Positions 1-7,530 of a stretch of 18,027 nt of DNA are shown here, piece by piece. This stretch comes from an uncultured Planctomycetaceae bacterium. Lineage in GTDB: Bacteria; Planctomycetota; Planctomycetia; Pirellulales; Pirellulaceae. The stretch lies in assembly GCA_903927685.1 (NCBI GenBank), contig CAIYOB010001545.1:1-18027 (forward strand). The letters run 5' to 3'. The notes below the pieces were generated by a model, which was given only the letters and a program-made list of their open reading frames with translations, did no database searches and had not been told where the DNA came from. How positions within the stretch are numbered: the first letter of the stretch is position 1; each line of letters starts with the position of its first letter. Both the position numbers and the translations under genes were made by a program.

Positions 1-3000
1 AGCCGGTCGCCGGGCAGCAGCACTTCCTGGCCCAAGGGGCAGCGGGTCAGGACGTGCAGCAGCACCGAGTCGGCGGCGAGGCACGCGCGGACGTGCCGGT
101 CGGCGGCGGCCAGGACGCGCAGGCCCGCGCCGTCCGCGGCCTTTAACGAAGCGTCGTAGCAGTGGTATTTTACCGAACGGAAGTCGGCGGTGCCCAGTTC
201 CGTCTGATCCTGACTCCATGGCCATGTCGGCCGCACGCCTTCCGGGTCCGCGCCGCGCTTGCCGGCGCGCAGGGCTTTCGCCCGGCCGGTGGTACGGAGC
301 AGCGAATCCTCCGGGAAACCGTCCCATTCGCTCCATCGATTCCAGGACAGCTCGTCGCAGGCGGAACTTAGGACGAAGCGAATGCCGGCCTCGCGCGAGT
401 CCAGTTCCGGGCCGGAGTAAACATAGTCGCAGGTCACCTTGGCTCGCCCGTCGCGATCGAGCAACAGGGTCGTCGAGCCGGTCAGCAACGAGTAGCGATC
501 GCGCACGACGATTTCGACGCCCTCCGGCCGGTCGCGGACCACGACCTGCTCGCACCGCCGCGTCTGGACGTCCGGATAGACCGCGTACGGCTTGCCGCGG
601 GCGCCGGCCAGATCGCCAAAATCGTATTGCGTCAGGTGCGGCACGGGGAACCGCAGCAATGCGGACCGGTGCCTGGGGTCGGCGGCGTCGAAGTCGCCCC
701 GGGCTTCGTCCAGGACCAAGGAGAAGCCGCTGCCTTGCAGCACGATCTTTGCGCCGTCGCGGCGCAGCTGCGGCGGCCCCGCTTGGGGTTGCGGAACCGT
801 CTGCGGGGTTGGCCGTCCGAGCTGGATTGCCGCGATCTGGATCAGTTCGCCACGGGCATCCCGCACCGTGAGCGTCAGCTTGTCGCCCTCGTGCGTGCCG
901 GCGGGAAGGGGCACGACCAGTTCGCCCCGGGAGCGCGGCGGCACCGCGGCCCGCACGTCTCCCCGGCTCGTCCCCAGCTGCCACGCGATGGTCAACTCGC
1001 TGAGGTCGGTGAACGAAAACCGGTTTTCGACCGGAACGCGGATCTCGGACTGGCCGGGCGTGTAATCGACGCGGCGCACGGGCAGCCAGACGGGCGAGAA
1101 GATCAGCTTGGTCAGCCACCATTCCGGCTTGGGCCGGCGCCACGAGTCGATGATTCCCCAGAAACCGTGCTGCCAAGCGTAGCCGGCGTGCGTGCCATCG
1201 GGAAAGTAGAAGGCGTCGTCCAGCGCGGCCCAAATCGCCCCGCCGGTCACGCGTTTCGATTGGGCGATGTGGCTCCACGCGCCCGGCACAGCGCCCGGCT
1301 TGAGGAAGGGCTTGGAAAAGCTCGCGGCGCACTGGCGGCCCCAGTCCGAATCCGGCTCGCTGTGCCCGAACCCGAACAGCTCGCGCAGCCCGGGGTTGAT
1401 GGCGACGTCGGTCTGCTCGTGGCAGACGGGGAAGAAGTACTCGCCCAGGAGGATCGGCCGCGGATCGCCCGGCAGCTGGTCGTCGTACGGCATGGGCGGG
1501 TAGTGCAGGTTGGCGAGTTCGCAGACCTGCTTGGGATCGGGGTTGTTGAACGTCGTCGGGCGCGTCGGGTCGAGTTGCCGCACCAACTCGTGAGCGATTT
1601 CGAAGCTGCGATTGAAGTGCGACTCGTTGGCCAGCGACCAGAAGATGACGCTCGGATGCGTGTGGTACAGGTCGATCATCGCCGAGGTGGGCACGAGGAC
1701 CTCGCGCAGCTGGTCCAGACTGTCGGTCAGCGGGACCCAACAGAACGGGGCCTCGACCTCCAGGTACATGCCGAGTTGGTCCGCGGCCTCGACCAATTCC
1801 AGCGTGGGCGGATAGTGGGCGGTGCGAATGTAGTTCAGGTTCGCGGCTTTCAGCAGCCGGACGTCCGCGGCGCCGTGCCGCATGGTGTCGGCCCGACCCG
1901 TGAGCGGGTCCGTCTCGTGGCGGCATGCGCCGGCCAGTTTGACGGGCACGCCGTTGACCAGCAGCTCGCTGCCGCGGACCTCGACCTGGCGGAAGCCGAC
2001 GCTGCGTTCGATCCGCTCGACGACGTTGCCGTCGCGCGCCAATGTGACGGCCATCCGGTACAGGTGCGGCTTCTCGGCCGACCATTTCCCGGGATTCGCG
2101 ATCCGCGTGACCAGTGTGGCTGCCTGTCCGCCGCAGGGGACGGGCGGCAGGTCGGCGCGGGCCGGCGTGAGGGAAACGGGACTTCCGTCGGGCCCTTGCA
2201 GCTCGAGGGCGACGGACAAGCCGGCGGCCGGGTCGCGCCGCGGATTGTCCACGTCGAGTGTCAGCTCGAGTTCGGCATCGCGACAGTCGGCATCGAGTCG
2301 CGTGTTGATGCGCAGCGCGCTGACGTGAAGCGGCGGCAGAGCGAAGAGACTCACGCGGCGATCGATCCCGCCCAGGCTGTGGAACGCATAGCCCGACGAG
2401 TGGGACAGCTGCTCGGACGGCGTGTCGACCGTCATTTCCAGGTCGAGGCGGTTCGTCGCACCGGCGCGGACTTGCGACGTGATTTCCCACTCGACCGGCG
2501 TGAACAGATTCTCGCTCCGGCCGAGCCGCTGGCCGTTGAGCCAATAGTCAGTGCCGGCGTGGATGGCGTCGAAGCGCAGGAAGACCCGCCGGTCCGACCA
2601 TTCTGCCGGCACGGAGAATTCGGTCGCCACGGCCACGGTTTGCGCGGTCGGGATATCGAAGCCCTGTTGCCGCCACTGGCCGGGAACCTGGAAGTTGTTC
2701 CACGTGGCTGCAGCGAGCGGCCGGTCCCGCGTCCCTGCCGCCGGCTGCGGATCGAGCTTCCAGACACCGTCCAGGGACACGCGTTGGACGCCGGGGCGAT
2801 CGACCTGTTCGGGGATGGGCCGGTAGCGGACCGGCTGGAAGCGCAGCTCCGCCGCGGGGATCGCCTGGATGGCCGTCGCCCGGCCGCGGCGAGCGACCAT
2901 CCGCAGGCCCACGCCGCTGGATTGTCCCCAGGCTTGGCGAGGCAGCCGGAACCAGCCGTTCTGATCGGTGGCGGCCGTAGCCAGCGGCGCGGACGCCTGG

Positions 3001-3719
3001 TCGGCGAACAACTCGATCGCAGCTCCGGCCGCCGGCTCGTAGGTCAGGTCGAGAACTCGGCCGGTCAAGTCTCCGACCAGCCCCGAGACGGTGGCCACCC
3101 GCAACGTATCCTGTGCCGGCGGAGCATTGGCCCACAACTCGACGATCGACACCGTGGCGTTAACCTCGCCGTGGATCCGCAGCTGGAGGGCCATGCTTCC
3201 GTCCTGCGTCACACGCGCGGGCACGCAGACGACGACTCGTGTGGCCTGCGCCTTGGGCAGCGCGCGCGGTCCATGCAACTCGATATCGTCCGCCCACAGG
3301 CTCTGCACCCGATGGTAGACATGGTCGCTGGCGTACGTCAGCGCCAGGACGTATTCGAGCCGCGGATCGAGGTCCGTGTACCGCAGATTGACGGCTTTGT
3401 AACTGAACACGGCGGAACGCGACTTCTCGTCCGCCTCCGTATCGCTGGTCTGAAAGGTCCAGCAATAGCTGTCCTGCATCAGCACGTGCGGCTGCCGGGC
3501 GGCAATGCCGCAGTCGTCATAAGCGTGCCGAAAGAAGCCTGAGGGGACGGCCTCGAGGACGCCGGACCCTCCGGCTTGGGTCTCCGCTTGGCCCGCGTCC
3601 GCAGAGACTGTCGCGTTCGCCTCCGGCGGAGGACTCTCCGCGCCAAAGCCGGACAGCGCCCAGCCGCCGCAGAGCAGCATGCCAACGGTCACCAATCGCC
3701 AACTGCCGGAGAGCTTCAT
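1..3719 (-). CDS. Secreted glycoside hydrolase family 2 (beta-galactosidase-like), C-terminus beyond the window
   Basis: An uninterrupted minus-strand frame of 1239 codons starts at ATG 3719 and is still open at base 1, so the C-terminus is missing. Residues 1-27 look like a Sec signal peptide (MKLSG start, hydrophobic core, possible cleavage after GFGA). About 50-215 is an unassigned beta-rich region. About 215-270 resembles a carboxypeptidase-regulatory-like fold (GRVLDLTYEPAAGAAIELF). About 315-470 is the GH2 sugar-binding domain (DYWLNGQRLG), then an Ig-like domain, then a TIM barrel from about 590. Seen in the barrel: RTAHYPP, IFWSLANES with the predicted acid/base E699, and PILLGEYF with the predicted nucleophile E760. 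Family members release terminal beta-linked sugars from polysaccharides or glycans; the exact substrate cannot be read here. The chosen start has a purine-rich stretch (GAAGGGAAG) upstream. Beta-glucuronidase or beta-mannosidase activity is possible; GH2 membership is nearly certain. Confidence 0.9.
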   Translation of the reverse strand, partial: MKLSGSWRLVTVGMLLCGGWALSGFGAESPPPEANATVSADAGQAETQAGGSGVLEAVPSGFFRHAYDDCGIAARQPHVLMQDSYCWTFQTSDTEADEKSRSAVFSYKAVNLRYTDLDPRLEYVLALTYASDHVYHRVQSLWADDIELHGPRALPKAQATRVVVCVPARVTQDGSMALQLRIHGEVNATVSIVELWANAPPAQDTLRVATVSGLVGDLTGRVLDLTYEPAAGAAIELFADQASAPLATAATDQNGWFRLPRQAWGQSSGVGLRMVARRGRATAIQAIPAAELRFQPVRYRPIPEQVDRPGVQRVSLDGVWKLDPQPAAGTRDRPLAAATWNNFQVPGQWRQQGFDIPTAQTVAVATEFSVPAEWSDRRVFLRFDAIHAGTDYWLNGQRLGRSENLFTPVEWEITSQVRAGATNRLDLEMTVDTPSEQLSHSSGYAFHSLGGIDRRVSLFALPPLHVSALRINTRLDADCRDAELELTLDVDNPRRDPAAGLSVALELQGPDGSPVSLTPARADLPPVPCGGQAATLVTRIANPGKWSAEKPHLYRMAVTLARDGNVVERIERSVGFRQVEVRGSELLVNGVPVKLAGACRHETDPLTGRADTMRHGAADVRLLKAANLNYIRTAHYPPTLELVEAADQLGMYLEVEAPFCWVPLTDSLDQLREVLVPTSAMIDLYHTHPSVIFWSLANESHFNRSFEIAHELVRQLDPTRPTTFNNPDPKQVCELANLHYPPMPYDDQLPGDPRPILLGEYFFPVCHEQTDVAINPGLRELFGFGHSEPDSDWGRQCAASFSKPFLKPGAVPGAWSHIAQSKRVTGGAIWAALDDAFYFPDGTHAGYAWQHGFWGIIDSWRRPKPEWWLTKLIFSPVWLPVRRVDYTPGQSEIRVPVENRFSFTDLSELTIAWQLGTSRGDVRAAVPPRSRGELVVPLPAGTHEGDKLTLTVRDARGELIQIAAIQLGRPTPQTVPQPQAGPPQLRRDGAKIVLQGSGFSLVLDEARGDFDAADPRHRSALLRFPVPHLTQYDFGDLAGARGKPYAVYPDVQTRRCEQVVVRDRPEGVEIVVRDRYSLLTGSTTLLLDRDGRAKVTCDYVYSGPELDSREAGIRFVLSSACDELSWNRWSEWDGFPEDSLLRTTGRAKALRAGKRGADPEGVRPTWPWSQDQTELGTADFRSVKYHCYDASLKAADGAGLRVLAAADRHVRACLAADSVLLHVLTRCPLGQEVLLPGDR

Positions 3720-3801
3720 GGGTGGGGCTTCCCTTCTTCCCGTGGATTGAAGACAAGGTTGTGTCGGCAAGCTGAAAGCTCACCCCACGCGCCGACACCA
3801 G

Positions 3802-3960
3802 CTAGATCGACAGCCCGCTAAATGTTGGGGTGCCTGGGGTCGAGTGCAGCGAGCCCCCAGAGGCAAGAACTGGGGGCTCGCCACTCGTACCTCGTGGCTC
3901 GACCCCAGCCACCCAAGCCCAATTCTAAGCCTGGACAACGCACTAGATCGACGGCCCGCT
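3802..3960. repeat. 18-bp direct repeats bracketing composite repeat 1
   Basis: CTAGATCGACAGCCCGCT at 3802-3819 recurs as CTAGATCGACGGCCCGCT at 3943-3960, 17 of 18 identical, in the same orientation. The two copies bracket the 87-bp hairpin composite at 3828-3914. They are longer than usual target-site duplications, so they may be a separate short repeat family rather than an insertion scar. Confidence 0.6.
3828..3914. repeat. Composite hairpin repeat, copy 1 (short unit + long unit, inverted)
   Basis: A short unit (3831-3860) and a long unit in reverse (3870-3913) face each other across 9 nt. The outer 17-bp arms match with one mismatch, and GCGAGCCCCCAG (3849-3860) is perfectly complementary to 3870-3881. 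Each unit can fold alone: GGGG/CCCC and TCG/CGA stems with one bulged G. In the long unit the loop is extended by an inner CCAC/GTGG stem around GAGGTACGA. It lies 74 nt past the stop of the 114-residue gene and upstream of the glycoside hydrolase. REP/BIME-like in form; a role in mRNA 3'-end formation or stability is inferred. Confidence 0.75.
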
Positions 3961-3988
3961 CGCGTCGGTGGGGCAGCCTTGGGGGGCG

Positions 3989-4333
3989 TCACTGCGTCTG
4001 CAGTTCGTGCTGGGCGGCAGCGGCGGCCTCGGCGTCGGCCTGGATTTGGGCAGCCGTCCGGCGGCGGCGGCGTTTGGCCTGCGCCCGGCTCCACTCTTTG
4101 GTCAACGTCTCGAAGACTTCCGGCGACTCGTAGCGGGCCACGCCCTTGCCGTCGGGGATCGGACCGATCAGGCCGCGAAAGACGGGCTTGCCGCGGAGCG
4201 TCAGGTCGGTGCTGCAGTCATCGATGCCGATCTTGACATGCATCCGGAGCAACGGCTCCTCGGAATCGAAGTCGCGGATGCGCAGCGACCCATCGCTGGC
4301 ACGCGTCACGACACGATAGGTGTGCTTCGCCAT
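3989..4333 (-). CDS. Conserved-looking 114-residue protein of unknown function
   Basis: I do not recognise a family. The protein starts MAKHTYRVVTRASDGSLRI, has a likely beta-rich middle (residues 10-75, with VKIGIDDCSTDLTLRGKPVF), and ends in a basic then Ala/Gln-rich helix (AQAKRRRRRTAAQIQADAEAAAAAQ). It has no signal peptide or membrane segment, so it is probably cytoplasmic; the five consecutive arginines could bind nucleic acid, which is only a guess. It is judged real because of a near-perfect ribosome binding site, AGGAGG at 4339-4344, five nt before the ATG, and because no other frame here looks coding. It stands alone between two copies of the composite repeat, 520 bp from the upstream operon. 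Confidence 0.75.
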   Translation of the reverse strand: MAKHTYRVVTRASDGSLRIRDFDSEEPLLRMHVKIGIDDCSTDLTLRGKPVFRGLIGPIPDGKGVARYESPEVFETLTKEWSRAQAKRRRRRTAAQIQADAEAAAAAQHELQTQ

Positions 4334-4853
4334 CCTCTCCTCCTTCTACGCCCCGTGCGCGCCACGCTGCCGAAGCCAGAGGCTGCAGAATGCCGGTGGC
4401 CGGGAGCCTGGTTCTGCGGGTACGCCTACCAACTTTCCCCGGGCGTACTCGCTCGCACCAGACTCCCGACCCCCGCGCCTCAACCACCCCGATCACCCGG
4501 CGGGCGGAGGTTCAACCCCACGCTCGACCGAGCCACTCTACTGATTCGCGCGCCGACCACAGTTGAATTCCCAATGGGTGCATGTATCGTCATCGCTGTC
4601 CCGGGGAACGTACGGAAAGTGGCTGCCGTCCTACGCGGCGCGAATCCGCGCGAATCGGCACGATCAGCGCCAGCGTTGGCAACCTCACCGGCGGCGCGCG
4701 GGGATCGAGGCGCGTGCCTTGTCCAGGCGAAGAACTGAGGGCGGGTGCCTGGGGTCGAGCCACGAGGTACGAGTGGCGAGCCCCCAGGTCTTGTCACTGG
4801 GGGCTCGCTGCGCTCGACCCCAGGCACCCGGAACGAGCCTGCGGCGCGGCGGC
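4334..4853. other. 520-bp intergenic region, mostly without recognisable content
   Basis: This separates the end of the minus-strand channel operon from the 114-residue gene. It holds the ribosome binding site of the latter at its left end and composite repeat copy 2 near its right end. The remaining ~400 bp shows no convincing gene, RNA gene or clear promoter; overlapping open frames on both strands lack start signals and family resemblance. Confidence 0.6.
4743..4829. repeat. Composite hairpin repeat, copy 2 (mirror image of copy 1)
   Basis: A long unit (4746-4787) and a reversed short unit (4797-4828) face each other across 9 nt. The outer 17-bp arms, GGGTGCCTGGGGTCGAG at 4743-4759 and its complement at 4813-4829, are perfect. 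Length (87 bp), unit types and spacer length equal those of copy 1 read on the other strand, and the spacer matches in 6 of 9 positions. It begins 24 nt past the stop codon of the 338-residue ExbD-like gene, so it probably lies in the 3' end of the channel operon transcript. Confidence 0.8.
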
Positions 4854-5870
4854 CTACTGGGACGCGCTTCGCGAGCCGTCGGGCGAGCCGCCGATGGGAT
4901 GCCCTTCCGGCATGGGGCGGCCCGCGGTCAAGAAGCCCGCCTTGAACAATTCGGCTTTGACCAGGCGGAATTGGCTGAAGCTGTCCGGATAAACCCAGAC
5001 GGTGACGGTCGTGCGGTCCGGATCCAGGCGTTGGAGTGCGGCGCGGAATTCCGAACCTTCCGACAATGCCTGTTCCAACGGTTCTCCCAGATCGTCGCGG
5101 ACGGGAACCAGGACAAACCGATCCAGCTCGACCCGCTGTTGGACCGCCATGCCGCCGGCGACCGGGGCGACTTGCTGCACGCGGCGGAGCGTGTACTTCA
5201 TGAGAAAGCCGCCGAACGGGCCGAGCGTTTCGGTGACCTGGGTGGACTCTTTCAATTTCCACACGTTCCGCGGCGCATCTTCCTTGAGCTTGGCGATCAG
5301 ATCGTCCCAGGGGATGTAGGTCAGCCGGCCGTTGAGCAGGCGGAAATGCAGTTCGGTTCCAAACACCGTCTTGGCCAGCGGCGTGGGCAGGTGTTCGATC
5401 ACGTTCGGCGCCGGAGCTGCGTTTTCCAAGGCGGTGCGGCTGGCCTTCAGGTCCTCCAACTCCGCACGGGCCGTCAACACCTCGCGGGTTGCCTCCATCT
5501 GCCGCTGCTGCTGTTCGTCCAGCAAGGCGCGCTGCTGCTGGAACTGTTGTTCGATCGTCGTCGTCACTGCCAGCATCTTGTCCCGCTCTTTGCGGCGATA
5601 CGCGATCTCAACCTGTTGCCGATTGAGCTTGCCGTCGATGGTGTGGATATCGCTTTCGACTTCGGCGACCGCATCGCGGGCGGCCGTGACGGTCAGGGTC
5701 GGCGGCGTGGAGGCTGTGGCCTGCGGCGGCTTGGCGTCGAGCGCCGCGTGCTGGGTCCGGGTGCCGATGACCATGATCAGGATGATCATGATGCCGACGA
5801 GGTTGCAAACCACGTCCAGGAACGAATCCTGGCCCGGCGCGAGATCGTAGGCTTGATTGGACTTGCGCAT
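4854..5870 (-). CDS. ExbD/TolR-like single-pass membrane protein with coiled coil
   Basis: 338 residues, last gene of the three-gene operon. The N-terminus (DSFLDVVCNLVGIMIILIMV) resembles the ExbD/TolR/MotB membrane segment, with D19 at the position of the Asp that carries protons in that family. After the membrane helix (about 22-38) come Ala/Pro-rich residues, a coiled coil (about 65-165, rich in Gln/Glu/Arg) and a periplasmic region. That region ends in a motif like the ExbD fold (TVTVWVYPDSFSQF... LFKAGF) and a Gly/Ser-rich tail. By family analogy it would couple proton flow through the MotA/TolQ-like partner to work in the cell envelope; the target is unknown. The start lies 1 nt after the stop of the preceding gene, indicating translational coupling. 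ExbD length is usually ~140 residues, so this is far longer. Assignment rests on topology, the Asp and the neighbour. Confidence 0.72.
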   Translation of the reverse strand: MRKSNQAYDLAPGQDSFLDVVCNLVGIMIILIMVIGTRTQHAALDAKPPQATASTPPTLTVTAARDAVAEVESDIHTIDGKLNRQQVEIAYRRKERDKMLAVTTTIEQQFQQQRALLDEQQQRQMEATREVLTARAELEDLKASRTALENAAPAPNVIEHLPTPLAKTVFGTELHFRLLNGRLTYIPWDDLIAKLKEDAPRNVWKLKESTQVTETLGPFGGFLMKYTLRRVQQVAPVAGGMAVQQRVELDRFVLVPVRDDLGEPLEQALSEGSEFRAALQRLDPDRTTVTVWVYPDSFSQFRLVKAELFKAGFLTAGRPMPEGHPIGGSPDGSRSASQ

Positions 5871-5871
5871 G

Positions 5872-7530
5872 CTATCGCCGTTCTACGTCGAATCCGCTGT
5901 CGGCCAGGAGCGCTTGAAGCTCCCAGAAACGGGTTTCTGCCCCGGGGAACACGGTCACCTTCAGCTTGGGTTTCCAGTACCCGCCGGCGACGGCCATCCC
6001 CCAGCGTTCCGTGTGACTCCAGATTGCTGATACAAAGGCTTCCATCGAGTCGCGCGTCGCGCCGTCCATGGAAACGGTTTGAGGATCGCGCTCATCGCGG
6101 CGGTCGGGCATCACGACCAGTCGGTCGGGGTAGCAGTGAACGGTGATGGGACGCGTGATGCCGGTCGCATCGGCGGTGCGGTCGCGGAGCGCCCAATTGG
6201 CCCCTTTGGCCGCCGCCAGCGATGGCAGCGCCGCGCCCCGGGCTTGACCGGGCGATCCCGCCGGGGCCTGTGCGCCAGCGCCGGCACCGCGCTGCGAATC
6301 GGCTTGCTGGGCCGCTGCGTCCGGCCTGGACGCCGGGGCTTGTCCAGCCGCCGTGCCGGGTTTCCCCGGTGGTGGGTAGGAAGCCAATTCCGCGGTTTTC
6401 GCTGCGTTGGCTGGCGGGCCCGAGGCGCCTCCACCGCCGTATCCGGTCGCGGATCCTGTGGCTCTGCCAGAGCCCACCGCGGAAGCGCCCCGGGGCCGGC
6501 CCCCGTCCGCTCCGGCGCGCGGAGCGCCGTCCATCCCACCCCAAGCCTCGCCCTGGGGCACCGAGAAACTCGCAGGGGAGGGGGCATCAAAGCGACTGGG
6601 CATGGCCGCTGCCAGCAGGGCCTGCCGTTCCCGCGCGCTCTGGATCGTCTCCTGCAGCACCCGCTTCAATTTCGGATCACTCGCCGGGTAAGTCAGCTCG
6701 ATCTCGCCGTCCACCAGTTCGTACCCGAACTCGTCGTCCCAACCAGCCATCGCCGCGCGAGCCATCGAGTAGGCCACGGCCCCGTCGGGGCGGACGATCA
6801 GCAGCGGGTAGGCCGCCCCCTGCGCGGCATCGCCCTCCAGACGCGTCCAGTGCTCGCGAATTGCCCGCAGGGTCGCGTCAAGGGGATTCCCCGGCCCCAG
6901 CGGGCCGCTCAAGTCCTGAGGGCCAAACACGATCCCCTCAGGCTGAATGACAATGCCGGATTCACTGCATTCGACGTAAATGGGACGGCGACGGGTGCCC
7001 TGGGGGCCTTGGTAAGGGATGATGGCAAACGAACGGCTCTTCTTGGCCGCCTGCTCGCGCAACTGCTCGAGTTGCTGCCGCTGGGCCGCGATCGCCGCCT
7101 GGAGCCGGGCCAGTTCCTCCTGAGCGGAGGAAACCTGTTGCTGGTCGCCCTGCTGGGCCTTCTTCCATTCAGCCGCTTCGGCCTGCAGACGCCGCCATTT
7201 CTCCTCCAGACGCCGAATGTGATCCTCCAGATGGCTCAGCTCGGAGTTTCCGTCGGACAATTTCTCGGTCAGCTGTTTGCGTTGCTGTTCCAGCACGTCG
7301 CGTTCCCACTGCAGATCCTCGACCTCCTGCAGCGTCCGCTGCTGCTGGGCCGACGGAGCGGCGTCCTGTTCCTGGCGAGCCCGGTCGGCCAACGTCTCCG
7401 CATTCAAGCGGGCTTGTTGCACGACCAGGATCAACAAGACGATCAGCGCCCCCATCGTGCAGATCAGCACGGCGAGAAACGGAAACAGCGCGATGCCCAG
7501 CAGAGTCTTTCGTGACGCTGACCGTCTCAT
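5872..7530 (-). CDS. Second ExbD/TolR-like membrane protein, long coiled coil and duplicated C-terminal domain
   Basis: 552 residues, middle gene of the operon. One membrane helix (about 16-38, LFPFLAVLICTMGALIVLLI) is followed by a long coiled coil (about 40-172). A periplasmic domain follows at about 180-310 (RPIYVECSESGIVIQPEG), then a Gly/Ala/Pro-rich linker (about 320-435), then a second domain from about 460 to the end (RPITVHCYPDRLVVMPDRR). The two domains share the pattern R-P-I-x-V-x-C and both contain a predicted strand-helix-strand reminiscent of ExbD. Unlike its downstream neighbour, the membrane helix has no Asp: the equivalent position is Ala. The ATG overlaps the stop of the channel gene (ATGA) and its own stop is 1 nt before the next ATG. 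Probably a structural or force-transmitting partner; the family name is tentative. Confidence 0.7.
   Translation of the reverse strand: MRRSASRKTLLGIALFPFLAVLICTMGALIVLLILVVQQARLNAETLADRARQEQDAAPSAQQQRTLQEVEDLQWERDVLEQQRKQLTEKLSDGNSELSHLEDHIRRLEEKWRRLQAEAAEWKKAQQGDQQQVSSAQEELARLQAAIAAQRQQLEQLREQAAKKSRSFAIIPYQGPQGTRRRPIYVECSESGIVIQPEGIVFGPQDLSGPLGPGNPLDATLRAIREHWTRLEGDAAQGAAYPLLIVRPDGAVAYSMARAAMAGWDDEFGYELVDGEIELTYPASDPKLKRVLQETIQSARERQALLAAAMPSRFDAPSPASFSVPQGEAWGGMDGAPRAGADGGRPRGASAVGSGRATGSATGYGGGGASGPPANAAKTAELASYPPPGKPGTAAGQAPASRPDAAAQQADSQRGAGAGAQAPAGSPGQARGAALPSLAAAKGANWALRDRTADATGITRPITVHCYPDRLVVMPDRRDERDPQTVSMDGATRDSMEAFVSAIWSHTERWGMAVAGGYWKPKLKVTVFPGAETRFWELQALLADSGFDVERR

Noticed and set aside
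627..3542. 971-codon open frame on the plus strand
   Set aside because: It lies wholly antisense to the glycoside hydrolase gene, whose frame shows clear domains and catalytic motifs. The plus-strand translation has no recognisable domain and the composition typical of a GC-rich shadow frame.
4420..4448. Possible hairpin GTACGCC/GGCGTAC upstream of the 114-residue gene
   Set aside because: The stem is only 7 bp with a 15-nt loop and has no T-run; within chance expectation for GC-rich DNA.
4500..4530. tRNA-like GGTTCAACCCC stretch
   Set aside because: It resembles a T-loop, but no acceptor, D or anticodon stems could be fitted around it on either strand.
4563..7515. Long plus-strand open frames (527 and 478 codons)
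   Set aside because: They are antisense to the two ExbD-like genes; the minus-strand frames have membrane helices, coiled coils and coupled starts.
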